Shown: in pieces, positions 61,451 through 64,000 of the stretch | How positions within the stretch are numbered: position 1 is the stretch's first letter | Layout: each line of letters begins with the position of its first letter | Notes under the pieces: model-generated | The model's database searches: none | Told to the model about the DNA's origin: nothing | What the model saw: only the letters and a program-made list of their open reading frames with translations | Program-made: the position numbers and the translations under genes | Source of the DNA: Planctomycetota bacterium | GTDB lineage: Bacteria > Planctomycetota > Phycisphaerae > Phycisphaerales > SM1A02 | DNA: 64,000 nucleotides | NCBI GenBank assembly: GCA_022574595.1 | Contig: JACZRS010000003.1 | Span: 1-64,000, forward strand | Direction of reading: 5' to 3'

Positions 61451-63300
61451 TGCCTATTCATCTTCTATCTCCGCTCGTCGTCAACCAGATTGCTGCTGGT
61501 GAAGTTGTCGAACGCCCTGCAAGCGTTGTTAAGGAGTTAGTTGAGAATTCTATTGATGCGGAAGCAACACGCATTAATGTTGAGATCGAAAACGGTGGGC
61601 GTGATCTGATTCTTATTAACGATGATGGGGTTGGGATTCCTATGGATGAATTGTCTCTTGCAGTGGCTGCACACGCAACCAGCAAGATAACCCAAACTGA
61701 AGATCTTAACGCTATTGCGAGTTTAGGTTTTCGTGGTGAAGCGCTTGCTTCAATCGGTGCCATAAGTCGAATGTCACTCGTGTCGCGCACTAAGAATGAT
61801 ACGGGCGCAGCACGAATTGATATTGAGGGTGATAAAGTAGATGACCCTAAACCTTCACCAGGCCCACTTGGAACAACAATAACTGTGCGCAACCTCTTTT
61901 TTAATACGCCAGGTCGGCGTAAGTTTCTGCGTACCGATCAAACCGAAACAACGCGCATATCCCAAACCGTTGAAAAATTAGCCTTATCTCATCCGCAAAT
62001 TGGTTTTACGTTTACGACTAATAAAAGAAAGACTATTGATCTTGCGCCCACACAACATCGCCGTGAAAGAGTGCTGGAAATCCTAGGCAGAGAGCTTGAT
62101 GGTGAACTTCTTGAGCTTGATGTAAATGAGCGAGGTATAGGAATGTGGGGGATGATTGGTAAACCCGCAATCGCGCGCGGAACCAATCGACACATGCAAG
62201 TGTTTCTAAACGGCAGATCTATTACCGATCGATCTATCACACACGCAATCAAAGAAGCGTATCGAGGTCTGATCGATCCAACGCGACACCCGACGATTGT
62301 GCTGTTTATGCAAATGGATCCTGCTATGGTGGATGTCAATGTGCATCCAACCAAAGCGGAAGTGCGTTTCCGCAATCAAGCTGCGGTACATGGTGCGGTT
62401 TTGTCTGCGGTTCGCAATCGGTTAAGAGAAGATGATTTAACACCTACGTTTGATTTGTCGCGGCCTGGGGTTGGTTCGCTTAGCATACCTGGATTTAAGC
62501 CGGAGTTTGCTAGTGGTGTAGGTTCCGGGGGTGGGGGATCAAGCTCACAAGAATCTACCAGTCAGTTTGTTGATTATTTTCGTCGGTTGGATCCGTTGCA
62601 GAAGGGGTTTATTTATAGCGAGGTTAAGGAGGTTTTGGCGGAGTCGGTACCGGAATTGTTGGATGATGATAACGCGAAGCCGCAAGCGGCACAGGATATG
62701 GAAGTCCTGCCTATGGTTCGTGCGGTTGAAGATGTGCTGCAAATTCATTCTAGTTTTTTAGTTACTCAGGATGAACATGGTTTACTTATTATCGATCAAC
62801 ATGCGCTGCATGAACGCGTTATGTTTGAAAAATTAAAGGAAGCGATCGGTAAGGGTAATCTCGAATCGCAGCGATTATTAATGCCCGCTCCGGTTGATAT
62901 TGATGCATCGCAAATGGAATTGCTAGTATCACTTAAACCCTTGCTTGATCGCATCGGTATTGAAGCGGAACAAATAGGCCCGGCAGCAATCGGCATAAAC
63001 GCATTTTCATCATTCCTCTTTGAGCGCGGCGTAGAACCAGCAGAATTCATACTCGAACTATTTAATAAAGCTTCCGCTGAAGGATTAAACAACGACACCG
63101 AAGCTGCGCTTCATGAAGTTTTAGACATGATGGCCTGCAAAGCTGCCATCAAGGCCGGCGATAAACTAACAACCCAGGAAATCACAGACCTGTTAAGACA
63201 AAGAGAAATAGTCGAACGATCAAGTAACTGCCCCCACGGCCGCCCAACAACTCTTAGATTAAGTATAGAAGAACTGGAAAAGCAATTTGGGAGAAGGTGA
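61450..63300 (+). CDS. mutL: DNA mismatch repair protein MutL
   Basis: The 616-aa protein is MutL, which links MutS recognition to strand incision. GHKL ATPase motifs: ELVENSIDAEA (~31-41), DDGVGI, GFRGEALASI (~97-106). The C-terminal domain has the endonuclease motif DQHALHERVMFE (DQHA-x2-E-x4-E) and the CPHGRPT motif, so it is of the nicking type, as in bacteria without MutH. A 17-bp REP-like palindrome lies in frame within the linker (62674-62690, giving NAKPQAAQ, ~408). The linker (~340-410) is Gly/Ser-rich. The start codon is provided by the end of the right inverted repeat. Confidence 0.97.
   Translation: MPIHLLSPLVVNQIAAGEVVERPASVVKELVENSIDAEATRINVEIENGGRDLILINDDGVGIPMDELSLAVAAHATSKITQTEDLNAIASLGFRGEALASIGAISRMSLVSRTKNDTGAARIDIEGDKVDDPKPSPGPLGTTITVRNLFFNTPGRRKFLRTDQTETTRISQTVEKLALSHPQIGFTFTTNKRKTIDLAPTQHRRERVLEILGRELDGELLELDVNERGIGMWGMIGKPAIARGTNRHMQVFLNGRSITDRSITHAIKEAYRGLIDPTRHPTIVLFMQMDPAMVDVNVHPTKAEVRFRNQAAVHGAVLSAVRNRLREDDLTPTFDLSRPGVGSLSIPGFKPEFASGVGSGGGGSSSQESTSQFVDYFRRLDPLQKGFIYSEVKEVLAESVPELLDDDNAKPQAAQDMEVLPMVRAVEDVLQIHSSFLVTQDEHGLLIIDQHALHERVMFEKLKEAIGKGNLESQRLLMPAPVDIDASQMELLVSLKPLLDRIGIEAEQIGPAAIGINAFSSFLFERGVEPAEFILELFNKASAEGLNNDTEAALHEVLDMMACKAAIKAGDKLTTQEITDLLRQREIVERSSNCPHGRPTTLRLSIEELEKQFGRR
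62674..62690 (+). repeat. REP-like palindrome core inside mutL
   Basis: GCGAAGCCGCAAGCGGC is identical to the 17-bp core of copies A (55737) and B (56428), but here lies in the mutL reading frame (A-K-P-Q-A-A), in a poorly conserved linker where it can be tolerated. Confidence 0.85.
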
Positions 63301-63315
63301 TGGCCACCCCAGACG

Positions 63316-63343
63316 CCCACGGATAGCAATCCGTGTGGGTTTT
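63316..63343 (+). terminator. Intrinsic terminator of mutL
   Basis: CACGGAT (63318-63324) and ATCCGTG (63329-63335) form a 7-bp stem with loop AGCA, extended by CC/GG pairs, followed by TTTT at 63340-63343. Confidence 0.8.
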
Positions 63344-63382
63344 ACCCAAAACGTGTATTGAGGTGGCGATAATAATTTTAGC

Positions 63383-64000
63383 ATGTACCAGATTCCCAAA
63401 GTCATTCAAGTCGATGAATTGCCGAATGGTGTGCGTTATTGTTTGCCTAAACGGCGCGGAGTCAGTAATCAAGATATTTGGTTATATCATATCTTGATGA
63501 GCGTGACACCTGTGAGGCTACTGGTTGTGTGGGCAGCCTTGGCCAAAATGAAATGGGGGAGCTTTCTTGATTATTTCTTCGGATACAATGTACTTGTACT
63601 AGGTGATCAGGGCATTGAGCGAACAGTTCATGTCAGGCGTACTACTTGGTTAAGTTACATACCTTTCAGTCAAATTAACAAGCTAGTCATAGAACCCCCG
63701 ACGGCGATAATGCGTAACGTCGAACGCGGCTCATTTCCACCTTGTGGTGCGGTGACGGCAGACCTTGTAGCAGAAGATGAAAATGGCGATGCGGCGGTTC
63801 TACTTGCCTCTTATCCTCGGCAATGGGTTATTCCAATTGCGGTTGATTTATCAAGACGCATTAACAATGAAAATCTTGGAATGGATGAGATATCTGTTTA
63901 CGATAGAACGCTATCAAGTTTTGCAAGAACTAATATCAGTGAACAACCTGATTCGAGTTCTATACATGTTGATAAGAATTCTTCCAGGCTGCTTTTATCT
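63383..64000 (+). CDS. Hypothetical protein, cut by window end
   Basis: ATG 63383 opens a frame that runs unbroken for 206 codons to the window end: MYQIPKVIQVDELPNGVRYC..., with a membrane-like stretch VRLLVVWAALAKMKWGSFLDYFFGY (about residues 43-67) and a soluble part with CGAVTADLVAEDENGDAAVLLASYP (about 115-139). The lack of stops in an AT-rich region supports a real gene. I do not recognise the family; it may be one of the small planctomycete membrane proteins. Confidence 0.6.
   Translation, partial: MYQIPKVIQVDELPNGVRYCLPKRRGVSNQDIWLYHILMSVTPVRLLVVWAALAKMKWGSFLDYFFGYNVLVLGDQGIERTVHVRRTTWLSYIPFSQINKLVIEPPTAIMRNVERGSFPPCGAVTADLVAEDENGDAAVLLASYPRQWVIPIAVDLSRRINNENLGMDEISVYDRTLSSFARTNISEQPDSSSIHVDKNSSRLLLS

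Overview
This window looks like a piece of a Planctomycetota genome, most likely of class Phycisphaerae. The main signs are the C-terminal dockerin-like tails (pattern GDLDGDG..DLL.LLG.WG) on several secreted proteins, small membrane proteins ending in a CPxC...CPECGW zinc ribbon on both halves of the window, a helix-turn-helix/receiver fusion regulator, and many secreted beta-propeller and FG-GAP/VCBS proteins. No rRNA, CRISPR array, prophage or complete IS element is visible. Two tRNA genes (Phe-GAA and His-GTG) are present. All assignments come from reading motifs by eye; no database search was run.

The first ~20.8 kb is GC-rich. It holds mraZ with a well-formed phased operator but no rsmH behind it; a flavin reductase; a GT4 glycosyltransferase and a divergent amidohydrolase whose 3' end is duplicated 640 bp downstream; a zinc-ribbon membrane protein; a HEAT-repeat protein; a DUF255 thioredoxin-like lipoprotein; a deiodinase-like redox protein; a beta-helix protein with dockerin and Cys-rich repeats; a five-gene minus-strand run (DUF6504, DUF2752, two lipoproteins, GT4); a MITE-like 125-bp element; an M19 dipeptidase; and two more dockerin-tailed propeller proteins.

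From ~20.8 kb to the end the DNA is clearly AT-richer. First come secreted proteins: a helical protein, a KG-tailed lipoprotein, a lone pseudopilin, a translationally coupled pair of paralogous helical exported proteins, a VCBS propeller, an S1C protease and a large Ala/Met-rich exported protein. Then follows housekeeping: an M20 amidohydrolase, an overlapping S41 protease-tsaD-release-factor-like run, hflX, an M29 aminopeptidase, and an MMPL/RND exporter. A minus-strand glycan-modification cluster (43.2-49.7 kb) contains a CgeB-like glycosyltransferase, a methyltransferase, a sulfotransferase fused to a Rossmann-like domain, a GT2 and a propeller protein, and ends next to tRNA-Phe. The last part carries a nitrilase-family amidase, tRNA-His, pckA, CBS and AhpD-like proteins, a threonine aldolase, the HTH-REC regulator, a voltage-sensor-like membrane protein, nadE, a four-helix-bundle gene bracketed by 31-bp inverted repeats, mutL and a gene cut off by the window end.

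The most unusual content is in small repeats: the inverted-repeat-flanked four-helix-bundle cassette wedged between nadE and mutL, a REP-like palindrome present both between genes and in frame inside mutL, a family of dispersed hairpins with the same CTTG(A) loop but different self-complementary stems, and the MITE-like element. Several of these repeat families occur on both sides of the GC shift, which argues that the two halves belong to one genome.
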